In this document: positions 50,788-59,680 of the stretch, piece after piece
Numbering within the stretch: the stretch's first letter is position 1
How the letters are laid out: each line of letters begins with the position of its first letter
From: Palsa-295 sp963785585
GTDB lineage: Bacteria; Acidobacteriota; Terriglobia; Acidiferrales; UBA7541
NCBI GenBank assembly: GCA_963785585.1
Contig: CAWAVW010000004.1
Coordinates: 2,914,001-2,978,000, forward strand
Length of the DNA stretch: 64,000 bases
Direction: 5' to 3'
The notes under the pieces: generated by a model
What the model was told of the DNA's origin: nothing
Database searches by the model: none
Seen by the model: only the letters and a program-made list of their open reading frames with translations
Made by a program: the position numbers and the translations under genes

Positions 50788-52770
50788 TTACGGCAGGTAG
50801 TAGCGGAACGACGTGAACCACATCGGCTCAGACGCCGCCGGTTGGCCGGAAACGCCATAACCGTTCGACGAGCCGCTGTTGCCCACTCCACTCCAGGTGT
50901 TGCGTTCGACATACGAGTACTGCATGCCGTACTGGAGGCGGCCCTTCGGTCCCTGGTAGAACTTGTACCAGAAGCCGAGCGTGCCTTCGATGATGTTCCG
51001 TGTGTCGCCCGTGCAGTTCGCCAGCGATCCGGGCACATAGCCTGCGCCCGCCGTGGTTCCCACCGGGGTAGTCGTTGTCGGAGCCGTTTCCGTCCAGCAT
51101 CCGGAGTTGTTAAAGAGCGGTGAGCCGTAGCCTTCGCCCTTCGTTCCATTCAAATACGCTGCGCGGCTGGCGTACTCGCCTCCGACGTTCAGGTAGAAGT
51201 CCCACTTCGGCGTCGGATGAAACTGCAAGGTGCCAAGCGCCTGGTAATTGTGAAGCAACGCAATCGTGCCGTCCGGACGAATCGTTGCGTCGGCCAGAGT
51301 TGAGGTTCCGTAGCGGCCGATGCCGTTTCCGCCCATCACGTGAACGCCGAAATCGATGTGCTTGTCGAAGAAGCTCCAACGCGCGTTGGCGCCGATGCCG
51401 CCGCCGGTTCGCGAGTCGTTGTAAGCGCCGACTGCGGACAGTACGGTGGAACCGTCGATCGGGCACGGAGTGGCCACCGAAATTCCGACCACGCACGGGA
51501 AGATGCGATCGCGGAACTGGCTGACCACGCCGAAGATTTCATAGTGACCAAAGCCCGGATCAAACGCTGCCTTGAAAATTACGTCCGGAGCCTTGTTGTA
51601 GGAATAATTGGCAAGCGAGTTGTAAAGACCGCCGCTCGTTCCTGCCTGGCCGACCAGGAAGTTCGTGTAGGTCGTGGTTGTGCCGGCTACGGTAGCGGTG
51701 CAAGGCTCCACGGGGCAGCTGGCGGACGTTGGAACAAGTACCGTCGTCGCGCCGGTCGTGATCGTTCCCGTCGGATTTCCATGGACCGTGAACGTCGTCT
51801 GCGGTGCCTCAACCGATACGCCGAAGGTAACCTTGCCGTCGAGCACGCTCTTGGTGACGCGAACGCCATACTGACGAGCCCAGCTGAATCCCGCGGTGTA
51901 CTGCGGATCAATGGTCATCGGCAGCGCTTCGGTCCGGTTATCAAGTCCCTTCGTCGTTTCCGTGACCAAGCTCCACATCTGGCCGCCCGTAATCGTCAGG
52001 CCATTGTCGAATTTCGCCTGGCCCCAAAACTGGCGCTGGCGGAAGACGTAGCTGTTGCTCTCGTTGTCGTTCGACGTGGTACCGGCTCCGAGGAAGTCGC
52101 CTTCGTAGTAGCCGCCGATCTTCACGTTGCTGAGCTTGCCCTCAAACAACATACCAATACGCGATTGACGGCCGCTGGCATTGAACTCGCTCACGTTGCT
52201 CGGCGAAGAGCCCGGCAGCGGAATGGAGTTGAACGGAGTGTTGATATCCGAGCTGGTGGACTTCTGGCGCCACACGGTTTCGGCCGCTGTAAACCCCGTC
52301 GGCGTCATCGTGATTCCCTTGAAATGAATCGACAGAGGTTCATTCGGATTCCCGTCCTGCGCTCCGCCGTTGTTGCTGGCGTTGTTGCTCACGCTCGCAG
52401 GAACCACTCGAATCGCCCGGCTGTCCGGCGCAGACATCGACGTATCCGCGTTTTCACCCGGCGCGCTGACGCTCTTCAGTTCGGTTTCCAGTTCCTGCAT
52501 CCGTGCCTGCTGCACTTTCAGCGCCTGATTTTGTTCTTGTAGTTGCTTGGTTTGCGCTTCCAGCAGTTCTCGCATTTGCTGAAGTTCGCTCTCCAGGCTC
52601 GAAGACGCTGCCGCCGGCGCTGCCGCCTTCTCGTTCGATTTTGCTGCGGACGCATCGCCGGCCGGTTTCGCCGCCGTCGTGTCCTTGTCCTTGTCGTCTG
52701 ACCCGGTCCCCGCCATCACTGGCGTCGCTACGAGACTGAGGGCCACAAGCAATGTTGCAAGTGCTCGCAT
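50788..52770 (-). CDS. Outer-membrane porin-like protein with N-terminal coiled coil
   Basis: A 660-residue protein with signal peptide (MRALATLLVALSLVATPVMA). A low-complexity stretch (about 25-55) leads into a coiled coil (LEAQTKQLQEQNQALKVQQA) at about 60-100. The rest is rich in glycine, aromatic residues and alternating strands, as in a beta-barrel, with GQAKFDNGLTITGGQMWSLV and a C-terminal FRYYLP. AGGAGG lies six to seven bases before the ATG. The design, a periplasmic coiled coil before a barrel, is like that of OprP/OprB-type or acidobacterial porins. The transport substrate is unknown. It has its own strong terminator. Confidence 0.8.
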   Translation of the reverse strand: MRALATLLVALSLVATPVMAGTGSDDKDKDTTAAKPAGDASAAKSNEKAAAPAAASSSLESELQQMRELLEAQTKQLQEQNQALKVQQARMQELETELKSVSAPGENADTSMSAPDSRAIRVVPASVSNNASNNGGAQDGNPNEPLSIHFKGITMTPTGFTAAETVWRQKSTSSDINTPFNSIPLPGSSPSNVSEFNASGRQSRIGMLFEGKLSNVKIGGYYEGDFLGAGTTSNDNESNSYVFRQRQFWGQAKFDNGLTITGGQMWSLVTETTKGLDNRTEALPMTIDPQYTAGFSWARQYGVRVTKSVLDGKVTFGVSVEAPQTTFTVHGNPTGTITTGATTVLVPTSASCPVEPCTATVAGTTTTYTNFLVGQAGTSGGLYNSLANYSYNKAPDVIFKAAFDPGFGHYEIFGVVSQFRDRIFPCVVGISVATPCPIDGSTVLSAVGAYNDSRTGGGIGANARWSFFDKHIDFGVHVMGGNGIGRYGTSTLADATIRPDGTIALLHNYQALGTLQFHPTPKWDFYLNVGGEYASRAAYLNGTKGEGYGSPLFNNSGCWTETAPTTTTPVGTTAGAGYVPGSLANCTGDTRNIIEGTLGFWYKFYQGPKGRLQYGMQYSYVERNTWSGVGNSGSSNGYGVSGQPAASEPMWFTSFRYYLP

Positions 52771-53217
52771 TTCCCGTCCTCCTTAAGTGACCTCAACCGT
52801 ACGTTTGCAGAAATTTCCCGCATGAAACGCTCTGATCTGGATTGCCCTACAAGTGGATTTTCGATTCCTTGCTGACTTTTCGAGGCCGCCGGCCCGCGAT
52901 CTTCGCGGTCCACAAGATTACGGCCACGCGGTTCACAACCCCCGATTGCAGCGCCACCCTTCGTCCATACTTCGCCGTCTCCACGTGCATACACGTCGCG
53001 CGCGGTTCGCGGTGAAAGCACCTTAGGGGCCACGGTTGAATCCGCCGTGACGGCAATGTGAATTCTGGGTTACAACGCAATGAGATGATTCAAATCAGGT
53101 TAGCCTGTCAATCGCGCGGGATGCCGGCGAATGTGAATCTTCGGCGACAACCGCCAAAACGCACAGAATCCGGCATTGTTGGGCGCTTTGCCTGCACTTC
53201 GGCTGTTCGCCGTGGAC
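52771..53217. other. 447-base intergenic stretch, no gene seen
   Basis: No supported coding frame, RNA fold or repeat is visible. The open frames found here have no ribosome sites or recognisable domains. It must contain the promoter of the porin-like gene on the minus strand, near 52800-52900, but I cannot mark clear -35/-10 boxes. The 3' end of the zinc-ribbon gene borders it. Confidence 0.4.
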
Positions 53218-53574
53218 CTATTTGCTGGCGGGGTTTGCTGCCACGGACGGAAGAATTCGCCGGAACGGCAACACGCTGAAAAAACGGTGGCGGCAGGGAT
53301 CGCAGCGGTACGCGGGAAATCCCAACCAGCGCTTGAGCGTGATGAGCGTTCCGGCTTCCACCCGTTCGCGCGAGATTGTTTCGAGATCGAAATTTCCGCA
53401 TCGCGGGCAATGCGCGTTCAGAACGAAACCGGCCGCGACCTTCCACGCGTGAAATCGTTTCTCGCAGGCCATGCAACGCCAGGGACGCAAGCCCGCCGCG
53501 CTGCACGCGAAATCGTAAATTCCGCCTCGATGGGATCGAAAGCACTCAATACTTCGGCAACGCGGACAAATCAT
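53218..53574 (-). CDS. Small four-CxxC zinc-ribbon protein
   Basis: A 118-residue basic protein with four CxxC pairs: CPRC at the N-terminus, CMAC, CPRC and CDPC. They can form two zinc ribbons. Arginine-rich loops between them (RSHRGG, ACEKRFHAWK, RHRFF) suggest nucleic-acid or protein binding. The ATG at 53574 follows GAGG by four bases. The same GAGG is repeated further upstream by an 11-base tandem duplication. No family name is certain. It is divergent from the coiled-coil gene at 53792. Confidence 0.65.
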   Translation of the reverse strand: MICPRCRSIECFRSHRGGIYDFACSAAGLRPWRCMACEKRFHAWKVAAGFVLNAHCPRCGNFDLETISRERVEAGTLITLKRWLGFPAYRCDPCRHRFFSVLPFRRILPSVAANPASK

Positions 53575-53579
53575 GGAAC

Positions 53580-53606
53580 CTCGTCCGTACCTCGTCCGTA
53601 CCTCGT
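53580..53606. repeat. Tandem repeat of CTCGTCCGTAC (2.5 copies) in a ribosome-binding region
   Basis: Two full 11-base copies and five bases of a third. On the minus strand each copy carries ACGAGG, so three GAGG motifs occur ahead of the zinc-ribbon ATG at 53574. Only the nearest has workable spacing. Confidence 0.85.
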
Positions 53607-53791
53607 AATTTCGTTCGAAGCATAGCGAAATCGTCCCGTCCCCGCAACCGGGCCGGGCGCTGCGATGCGACGCCAACCGCGAGACTTCGGTTCCAGCGAC
53701 CCTTGGGAACTCTACGGGATAGACTTCCCGCCTGTGCTACGCCATAATTCCGCCCATACACTGCGGCAGAAGCCGCGCAGAAGGAGGCTTG

Positions 53792-54661
53792 ATGAGTTCC
53801 ACCCCGAACCTGCCTGGTGATGAAACTCCTGTAATCGAATCCGGCAGCTTGCCGCGCTGGGTAAGTTTGCTTTTTGCCGTCGCTTTCGCTTTGGTCGCCT
53901 ATCTTCTATATGCCGGATACACCGAGCGCCAAGTCGCCAAAAAAGGTTTGGACGACGCCGACAAGAAAACGCAGGCGTTGGCCCAGGAATTGGATAAGAC
54001 CAACACGCGAATTGCCGATCTGAAAGGCCAGCTCGATGTCACGTCCCAAAAGCTCGGCCTGACGCAGGATGAGCTTGCGCGCGCGCGTGCTTTGTCCGAT
54101 ACGATTAAGCGAGACCAACTTCGCAGCGACAAAGCTCTGAAGGAGCAGATCGGGCAGGTCCAGGCGGATACCTCCACGAAACTCGGCGAGGTCACCACGG
54201 AAATCAGCGGGACCAAGACCGACATCGCCGCCACGAAAGCCGACCTGGAAACCACGAAGACCAAACTTCAAAGTACCATTGGCGACCTGGGCGTGCAGAG
54301 CGGCCTGATCGCGCGCAATCACGACGAAGTGGAAGAACTGAAACGCCGCGGCGAACGCGATATCTTCGAGTTCGATCTGGTGAAATCCGGGGCGGGACCG
54401 CAGCACGTCGGCCCGATCCAGATTCAGCTGAAGAAAGTCGATACGAAGAAATACAAATTCACCATGAACGTGGTGGCGGACGACAAGACGATCGAAAAGA
54501 AGGACAAGACCGTCGGCGAACCGATTCAGTTCTACGTGCTCGGAGCTCACGCGCCTTACGAAATCGTGGTGTTCACTCTTCTCAAGGACGAGGCCAAGGG
54601 GTACCTGAGCACTCCCAAGTCGGGTTCGGCGCCACCGCCTAGCTCTGCGCCCACGAACTAG
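53792..54661 (+). CDS. Single-pass membrane protein with long periplasmic coiled coil
   Basis: A 289-residue protein. A short cytoplasmic tail is followed by one transmembrane helix (WVSLLFAVAFALVAYLLYAGY, near 23-43), then a heptad-rich coiled coil to about residue 185 (DDADKKTQALAQELDKTNTR and on), and a folded C-terminal region (FEFDLVKSGAGPQHVGPIQI, QFYVLGAHAPYEIVVFTL). GGAGG is four bases before ATG 53792. A small hairpin (GCGGC-AGAA-GCCGC, about 53763-53776) lies just before the ribosome site. No family is recognised. The next gene follows at 23 bases, so an operon with the VWA gene is likely. Confidence 0.75.
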   Translation: MSSTPNLPGDETPVIESGSLPRWVSLLFAVAFALVAYLLYAGYTERQVAKKGLDDADKKTQALAQELDKTNTRIADLKGQLDVTSQKLGLTQDELARARALSDTIKRDQLRSDKALKEQIGQVQADTSTKLGEVTTEISGTKTDIAATKADLETTKTKLQSTIGDLGVQSGLIARNHDEVEELKRRGERDIFEFDLVKSGAGPQHVGPIQIQLKKVDTKKYKFTMNVVADDKTIEKKDKTVGEPIQFYVLGAHAPYEIVVFTLLKDEAKGYLSTPKSGSAPPPSSAPTN

Positions 54662-54683
54662 CTCCACTCGGATCGGACGAAAC

Positions 54684-55781
54684 GTGCGGCCTACTGTCTC
54701 AAACGGCGGGCCGCACGAAACGTCTTCGAAGTTTCTGCCGCAAAAGCCCATCGTGTCCGAGCATTCCTCACGCACGCTCCGTCTCTACCCTGCAACCCTG
54801 CTCGCCCTGGCCGCGTTTCTAATCGCCACGTTTCCGTTCTCACCTCCGGCGCATTCCGCCCAATCACAGCAACAGCCCATTCATGCCACCACCGAAATTG
54901 TAAAGATCAGCGTGAGCGTCGAGGACGCTCGGGGAAATTTCATCGGCGGGTTAAACGCGAATCGATTTCGAGTTCTCGATAACGGCGCCGAGCGCCCCAT
55001 CGTATTCTTTTCACCCGATTACGCTCCGGCGAAAGTCCTGGTGATGATCGAGACGAGCCCCGCCGTCTATCTGATCCAGCAGCAGCACTTGACCGGTGCG
55101 TACGCGCTGATCGACGGCCTGTCCCCGGAAGACCAGGTCGCATTGGTCGCCTACGATGAAGCGCCTCGCGATTTGCTGGGCTTTACGCCTGATCGAGCGG
55201 CATTCGCCAAAGCTCTCGGTCAGCTTCAATACACGATGGGAGCCGGGCAGTTAAATCTATTCGACTCCCTGTCACAGGTGCTGGACTCGATTGCGCAACT
55301 CACCGAAAAGAAAGCAATGGTGCTGCTCACAACGGGCCTCGATTCGTCTCCGCCCGAACGCTGGAAGTCTCTGGAATGGAAACTGCCGTCACAGGACGTC
55401 GTCATCTATCCGGTCGCCCTCGGCGGCCCGCTGCGTTCTCCGCCCGAAAAGAAAAAAAAGTCCGCGCCATCCGCGCTTCGCGACCCGGACAATCCCCTGA
55501 GTTTCGCGAAATCCACCGAATACCTGCGCGAGATTGCGTCGATTACCGGCGGCCGCGCTTTCTTTCCCGAAACGAGCAGCGATTTCGTCCCGGCGTATCG
55601 CCAGATCGCCGCGGCGCTACGGCATCAGTACGTGCTGGGAATTGCGCCCGAGCACGACGGACAAATGCACTCGCTGCTGGTTCAACTTCTCGGCGCCGAT
55701 GGCCAGGCCGTGGCGTCGGAGGTTCAGAATTCGCCGGCCCGTATCTATGCCCGCCAGAGCTATCTCGCTCCCGCGCCTTGA
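54684..55781 (+). CDS. Exported VWA-domain protein (acidobacterial VWFA-related type)
   Basis: A 365-residue protein. The GTG at 54684 gives a long n-region; GTG 54753 would put the signal sequence (LYPATLLALAAFLIATFPF) nearer the start, and neither has a strong ribosome site. After VKISVSVEDARGNFIGGLNANRF a VWA-like fold follows: VLVMIETSPAVYL at the first strand (the MIDAS serine motif DxSxS is degenerate) and MVLLTTGLDSSP at the fourth strand. The C-terminus has RQIAAALRHQYVLGIAP, typical of the acidobacterial VWFA-related family. Function is unknown; protein-protein contact in the periplasm is likely. Confidence 0.78.
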   Translation: MRPTVSNGGPHETSSKFLPQKPIVSEHSSRTLRLYPATLLALAAFLIATFPFSPPAHSAQSQQQPIHATTEIVKISVSVEDARGNFIGGLNANRFRVLDNGAERPIVFFSPDYAPAKVLVMIETSPAVYLIQQQHLTGAYALIDGLSPEDQVALVAYDEAPRDLLGFTPDRAAFAKALGQLQYTMGAGQLNLFDSLSQVLDSIAQLTEKKAMVLLTTGLDSSPPERWKSLEWKLPSQDVVIYPVALGGPLRSPPEKKKKSAPSALRDPDNPLSFAKSTEYLREIASITGGRAFFPETSSDFVPAYRQIAAALRHQYVLGIAPEHDGQMHSLLVQLLGADGQAVASEVQNSPARIYARQSYLAPAP

Positions 55782-55838
55782 GATTGCGGGGCTACGATTC
55801 AGCGCGACCCTGCATCCTTTGTACCGAACGTTTTCGGG

Positions 55839-55867
55839 TTACCGGCGGCGGCGCTACGCCTTATAAT
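55839..55867 (+). promoter_or_regulatory. Possible sigma-70 promoter of the PDZ/aspartyl-protease-like gene
   Basis: TATAAT at 55862-55867 is a consensus -10, with a poor -35 (TTACCG) 17 bases upstream. The ATG at 55918 and its AGGAGA site lie about 45 bases downstream of the predicted start. It indicates the gene can be transcribed apart from the VWA gene. Confidence 0.45.
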
Positions 55868-55917
55868 CGAACGCTGTTTCGGTCTTGCTATCGCACGATC
55901 CAGTGTCAGGAGAATCG

Positions 55918-57153
55918 ATGAACCGGCGCGTTGCCATGTATGTCGTTGTGCTCGCCATGCCGCTCTGCCTGTGGGCATCGCAATCGGGAACGCAATCGCA
56001 GTCAGCGCAACCATCCGCGCCGCAGGATCCGAATGCGGCTCATTTCGCCTACGGTGGCAACGCCGCGCAGATACCCGCGCAATTTCTCGGCAATCTGATT
56101 TTTCTCCCGGTCCAATTGAATGGCGCAGCCCCGAGTTTCTTCCTGCTCGATTCCAGCGCCGCGCAGACGTCGGTTGAGCCGCTCAGGAATGCGCAAGCCG
56201 GCAGCGAAGCGCTCGCAGAGAAAACGCTCGGATACGCCGTACTTCGGCTTCCTGGCGTCGTGCTTCCGGTTGCGTCGCTGCCGATCATCGAACACAAGGA
56301 TTTCGCGCCGCAGTATGGGCAGGCGCCGCACGGAGTGCTGGGCCTCGATTTTTTCAGCCGCGTCGTCGTGGAAATCAATTACTACCGCCAGACCGTGCAA
56401 CTGTACGACCCGGCGGCGTTCACCTACTCCGGCACCGGAACCAGTTTCCCGCTGGAAATGAGTCCGGCTGGCCCGCTGGTGCGCGGAAAGTTCGAAGTCG
56501 CGGGCCGCAAGAATTACGATGCCCAGTTCATCGTCGATACGGCGCTCGATTCCTCGCTGGTTTTCTCGCGGGCCTTTACCGACTCCGAAAAAATTTCCTC
56601 GGCTCATTTCAAGGCCTTCGAATCAAGCGACCCGCGCCTGGACGCCGGCACAAAACTGCTGCTCGGACGGATCAAGCAAGTGCAGCTCGGCCCGTACACC
56701 GTGCAGGAATCGATCGGCGCTTTTCTGCAGCAAAATCTTCCCGGCGTGAAGGATCGAAAAATCGCCGGCGCGATCGGCGGAGGACTGCTGCGCCGCTTCA
56801 ACGTGGTTCTCGATTTTCCGCACAACCGGATCATTCTCGAGCCGAATCTCAGCATCAACACGCTGGAAGATGCGGACATGAGCGGTCTATCCATCATCGC
56901 CACGGGCGCGAACCTCCGCACGTTTGAAGTGGTAAACGTCCAGAAAGGAACTCCCGCTTCCGACGCCGGGATTCAAGTGGGCGATGTGATTGCCGGTTTG
57001 GACGATGAGCCCGCTGCCGACTTCACTCTGACCGCGTTGCGCGAGCAATTCCGCCAATTCGGAAAAGAACTCGCCGGGCATCAGTACAAGATTTTGCTCG
57101 ACCGGAAGGGGCAGACGATTACCGTGAAGCTCAAAATGCGGCGCCTGGTATAG
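55918..57153 (+). CDS. Exported retropepsin-fold plus PDZ protein with altered active-site motifs
   Basis: A 411-residue protein with a signal peptide (MNRRVAMYVVVLAMPLCLWA). Two aspartyl-protease-like repeats follow: the first reads FFLLDSSAAQTS and the second FIVDTALDSSLVF. In active retropepsin-type enzymes these positions are D-T/S-G, so glycine is missing in both. The second half is a PDZ domain (FEVVNVQKGTPASDAGIQVGDVIAGLDD). Start ATG 55918 follows AGGAGA. The usual glycine loss suggests it is inactive or catalytically altered. Role could be peptide binding in the periplasm. Confidence 0.8.
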   Translation: MNRRVAMYVVVLAMPLCLWASQSGTQSQSAQPSAPQDPNAAHFAYGGNAAQIPAQFLGNLIFLPVQLNGAAPSFFLLDSSAAQTSVEPLRNAQAGSEALAEKTLGYAVLRLPGVVLPVASLPIIEHKDFAPQYGQAPHGVLGLDFFSRVVVEINYYRQTVQLYDPAAFTYSGTGTSFPLEMSPAGPLVRGKFEVAGRKNYDAQFIVDTALDSSLVFSRAFTDSEKISSAHFKAFESSDPRLDAGTKLLLGRIKQVQLGPYTVQESIGAFLQQNLPGVKDRKIAGAIGGGLLRRFNVVLDFPHNRIILEPNLSINTLEDADMSGLSIIATGANLRTFEVVNVQKGTPASDAGIQVGDVIAGLDDEPAADFTLTALREQFRQFGKELAGHQYKILLDRKGQTITVKLKMRRLV

Positions 57154-57211
57154 GTCGAAGGAAAAGGAAAGCAGTGTTGGTCAACCGCTGGGCAGAGGGC
57201 TTTGCACCCGG

Positions 57212-59662
57212 CTAGGAATCGAACTTCTGCATCGTTCGCGCCATTTCGTTTAATCGCGCGTCCACCTTTGCAAACACAGAACCGGCCTCGTACTTCCCGG
57301 AAGCCGTTTTCTTGCCGGCGTGCTCGCCCGTGAGAATCTCGATGCCTTGTTCGACGGTAGCGACCGGATAAAGATGAAACTTTCCTTGCGCCACAGCTTC
57401 CACCACTTCCTCGCGAAGCATTAGATCGTCCACGTTCTCCGCCGGAATCAACACGCCCTGCGAACCCGTCAAACCCTTCAATTTACATACATCGTAGAAA
57501 CCTTCGATTTTCTGGTTCACTCCACCGATGGGCTGCACGTCGCCCTGCTGATTCACCGAGCCCGTCACCGCCAGCTCCTGGCGAATGGGCACGCCCGAGA
57601 GCGCCGAGAGAAGCGCATAGATTTCCGTGGAGCTGGCGCTGTCGCCGTCCACTCCGGAGTACGACTGCTCGAAGCACACGCTGGCGGAAAGCGACAACGG
57701 CTTATCCTGCGCGAACGTCTGCCGCATGAATCCGCCGATGATGTGCACGCCCTTATCGTGAAATCGCCCGCTTAAGTTCGATTCTCGCTCGATGTTGATA
57801 ATTCCCACTTTTCCGGGCGATGCCGATGCCGTGATCCTCACCGGCTTGCCGAACGCATAGCCGCCGATCTCCAGCACGCTCAGCCCGTTCACTTGCCCCA
57901 CCCGGCCGCCGGTCGTGTCGATGAACAGCAAATTCTGTTCGACCATTTCGCGAATTTTTGTTTCGGTGAGGTTGTGCCGTTCAATTTTCGCATCGAGCGA
58001 TTGCCGTACGTGCGCCGCGGTCACCACCGATTCGCCGGCATTCTTCGCGACGTAGGACGATTCGCGCGCCAGATCCGCCAGGTCGAAAAATCGCGTGGTG
58101 ATTTTTCCCCGGCGTCCCGCAAGCCTTACGCCGTGCTCCAAAATCGCCGCAAACGCCTGCCGGTCGAAGGGAAACAGCTTTTCGTCATCACAGATTTTGC
58201 GCAGCCGCCCGGCATACTGCTGGATGACTTCGTCGCTCCATTTCATTTCCTCGTCGAACTCGACCCGAATCTTGAAAATCTTTTTGAAGTCTTCCTCAAA
58301 ATCGTACAAAAGCTCGTACATGTCCCGGTCGCCGATCAAAATAATCTTTACGTGCACGTCAATCGGCTCCGGCTTCATCGCCGCCGTGCTGAACGGGAAA
58401 AACACATCGACCGGCTGGATTTCCAGTTTGCCGTGATTCAAAGTCCGCTTGAGCGTTCGCCACACGCCCGTCTCCGTGAGCGTATCGAGCGCGTACATCA
58501 CCAGGAATCCACCGTCCGCACGAAGCAACGAACCGCCGCGCAAGTCCATAAAGTCCGAATTCCATCCTCCGCGGGTGTCGTAGCTGCGGTGAACGGTGCC
58601 GAACAAATTGGCATACGTCGGGATCGTTTCGAAGACTACCGGGCATGTGTCCTTCTCGCCGTGCGCCAGAATCACGTTGATCCCGTAAACGCGAAACGGG
58701 TCGCGCTCCTGTCGCTCCGGCCGGGGCCCACCGCCGCCTTCCGAGGGGGGCGTATCTTCTTCGCCCTCGCGCTCTTTGAACGGCTCGAGATTATCCAGAA
58801 TGTGGTGGCGCACCTCTTCCAGGTATTCGCTGATCTGCGTATTCGGATATTTTTCCTTCAACTCTTCGATCACGCCATCCACCAGCACCGAAGCCGCTTC
58901 CTGCTCGAGATAACTCATCTCGCTGGCGAGTTCGCGCGACAGCGACAAAGTCTTCCGATAAACGATCGTGAATTCCTGCCGGAACTGATCGTATTTTCTC
59001 TCCAGCTCCTCCGCCGCGGGACTTTCGAGTTTCCCTTCCTGAACCATTTTTGGAATTTCCTCGATCGGCACCATCTGCCCGTCGAGAACCGGGAAGATTT
59101 CCGGCAGCGCCACGGCCCCCACCTGCATGCGCCCCAGCGCAAACTGCTCGCGCGCGATTCGGCGAGTGAAATCGTCCATCAATTCTTTTTCCCGGACGGT
59201 AAACCGCTCTACGATGCGCGTTTTCTGCCGCTGAAACGGCTCACCCTCGAACACTTGAGGAATGCGCCGCCGAAGGAATTCGATCCCCGACTCCACTTCT
59301 TTCTTGAATGCGTTCGCCTGGCCGCGCGGCAAAGTGAGAAGCCGGGGACGGTCGGAGTTCTTGAAATTATTCACGTAACAGCGATCCGGAGCCGGCTCGG
59401 ACTTCGGATCCATCGCTTCCACCATTCGCACGATCATGCCACCCCGGCTGGTACCGGAAAGGCCGCAAACAAAAAGGTTGTAGCCCGGAGCCGTCAATTC
59501 CACGCCCATTCGCAACGCGCGAACAGCCCGGTCCTGGCCGGGCTCCCCCGTGGATGGCGCCACGTCCGCGGTCGTCTGAAATGGAATGCTCGCGGGATCG
59601 CATTGCCACCGGAGTTTTTCCGGAGGAAGGCTGGGGTGTTTTGGTTTGGAGTTTTTGCTCAT
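57212..59662 (-). CDS. Lon-like ATP-dependent protease (AAA_32/Lon_C, S16 family)
   Basis: An 816-residue protein of the Lon-related group with an N-terminal AAA-type region, a helical insertion and the S16 protease domain. The catalytic Ser is in GVDGDSASSTEIYALLSALS and the Lys in GGVNQKIEGFYDVC. The phosphate loop reads CGLSGTSRGGM, which lacks the GKS/T lysine of Walker A; this is common in the family. Walker B-like segment: GGFLVMYALD. It degrades unfolded or regulatory proteins in the cytoplasm. The gene is 18 bases downstream of the AI-2E permease gene on the same strand. Confidence 0.88.
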   Translation of the reverse strand: MSKNSKPKHPSLPPEKLRWQCDPASIPFQTTADVAPSTGEPGQDRAVRALRMGVELTAPGYNLFVCGLSGTSRGGMIVRMVEAMDPKSEPAPDRCYVNNFKNSDRPRLLTLPRGQANAFKKEVESGIEFLRRRIPQVFEGEPFQRQKTRIVERFTVREKELMDDFTRRIAREQFALGRMQVGAVALPEIFPVLDGQMVPIEEIPKMVQEGKLESPAAEELERKYDQFRQEFTIVYRKTLSLSRELASEMSYLEQEAASVLVDGVIEELKEKYPNTQISEYLEEVRHHILDNLEPFKEREGEEDTPPSEGGGGPRPERQERDPFRVYGINVILAHGEKDTCPVVFETIPTYANLFGTVHRSYDTRGGWNSDFMDLRGGSLLRADGGFLVMYALDTLTETGVWRTLKRTLNHGKLEIQPVDVFFPFSTAAMKPEPIDVHVKIILIGDRDMYELLYDFEEDFKKIFKIRVEFDEEMKWSDEVIQQYAGRLRKICDDEKLFPFDRQAFAAILEHGVRLAGRRGKITTRFFDLADLARESSYVAKNAGESVVTAAHVRQSLDAKIERHNLTETKIREMVEQNLLFIDTTGGRVGQVNGLSVLEIGGYAFGKPVRITASASPGKVGIINIERESNLSGRFHDKGVHIIGGFMRQTFAQDKPLSLSASVCFEQSYSGVDGDSASSTEIYALLSALSGVPIRQELAVTGSVNQQGDVQPIGGVNQKIEGFYDVCKLKGLTGSQGVLIPAENVDDLMLREEVVEAVAQGKFHLYPVATVEQGIEILTGEHAGKKTASGKYEAGSVFAKVDARLNEMARTMQKFDS

Positions 59663-59680
59663 TCCGGCTTTGGAAGCCCG

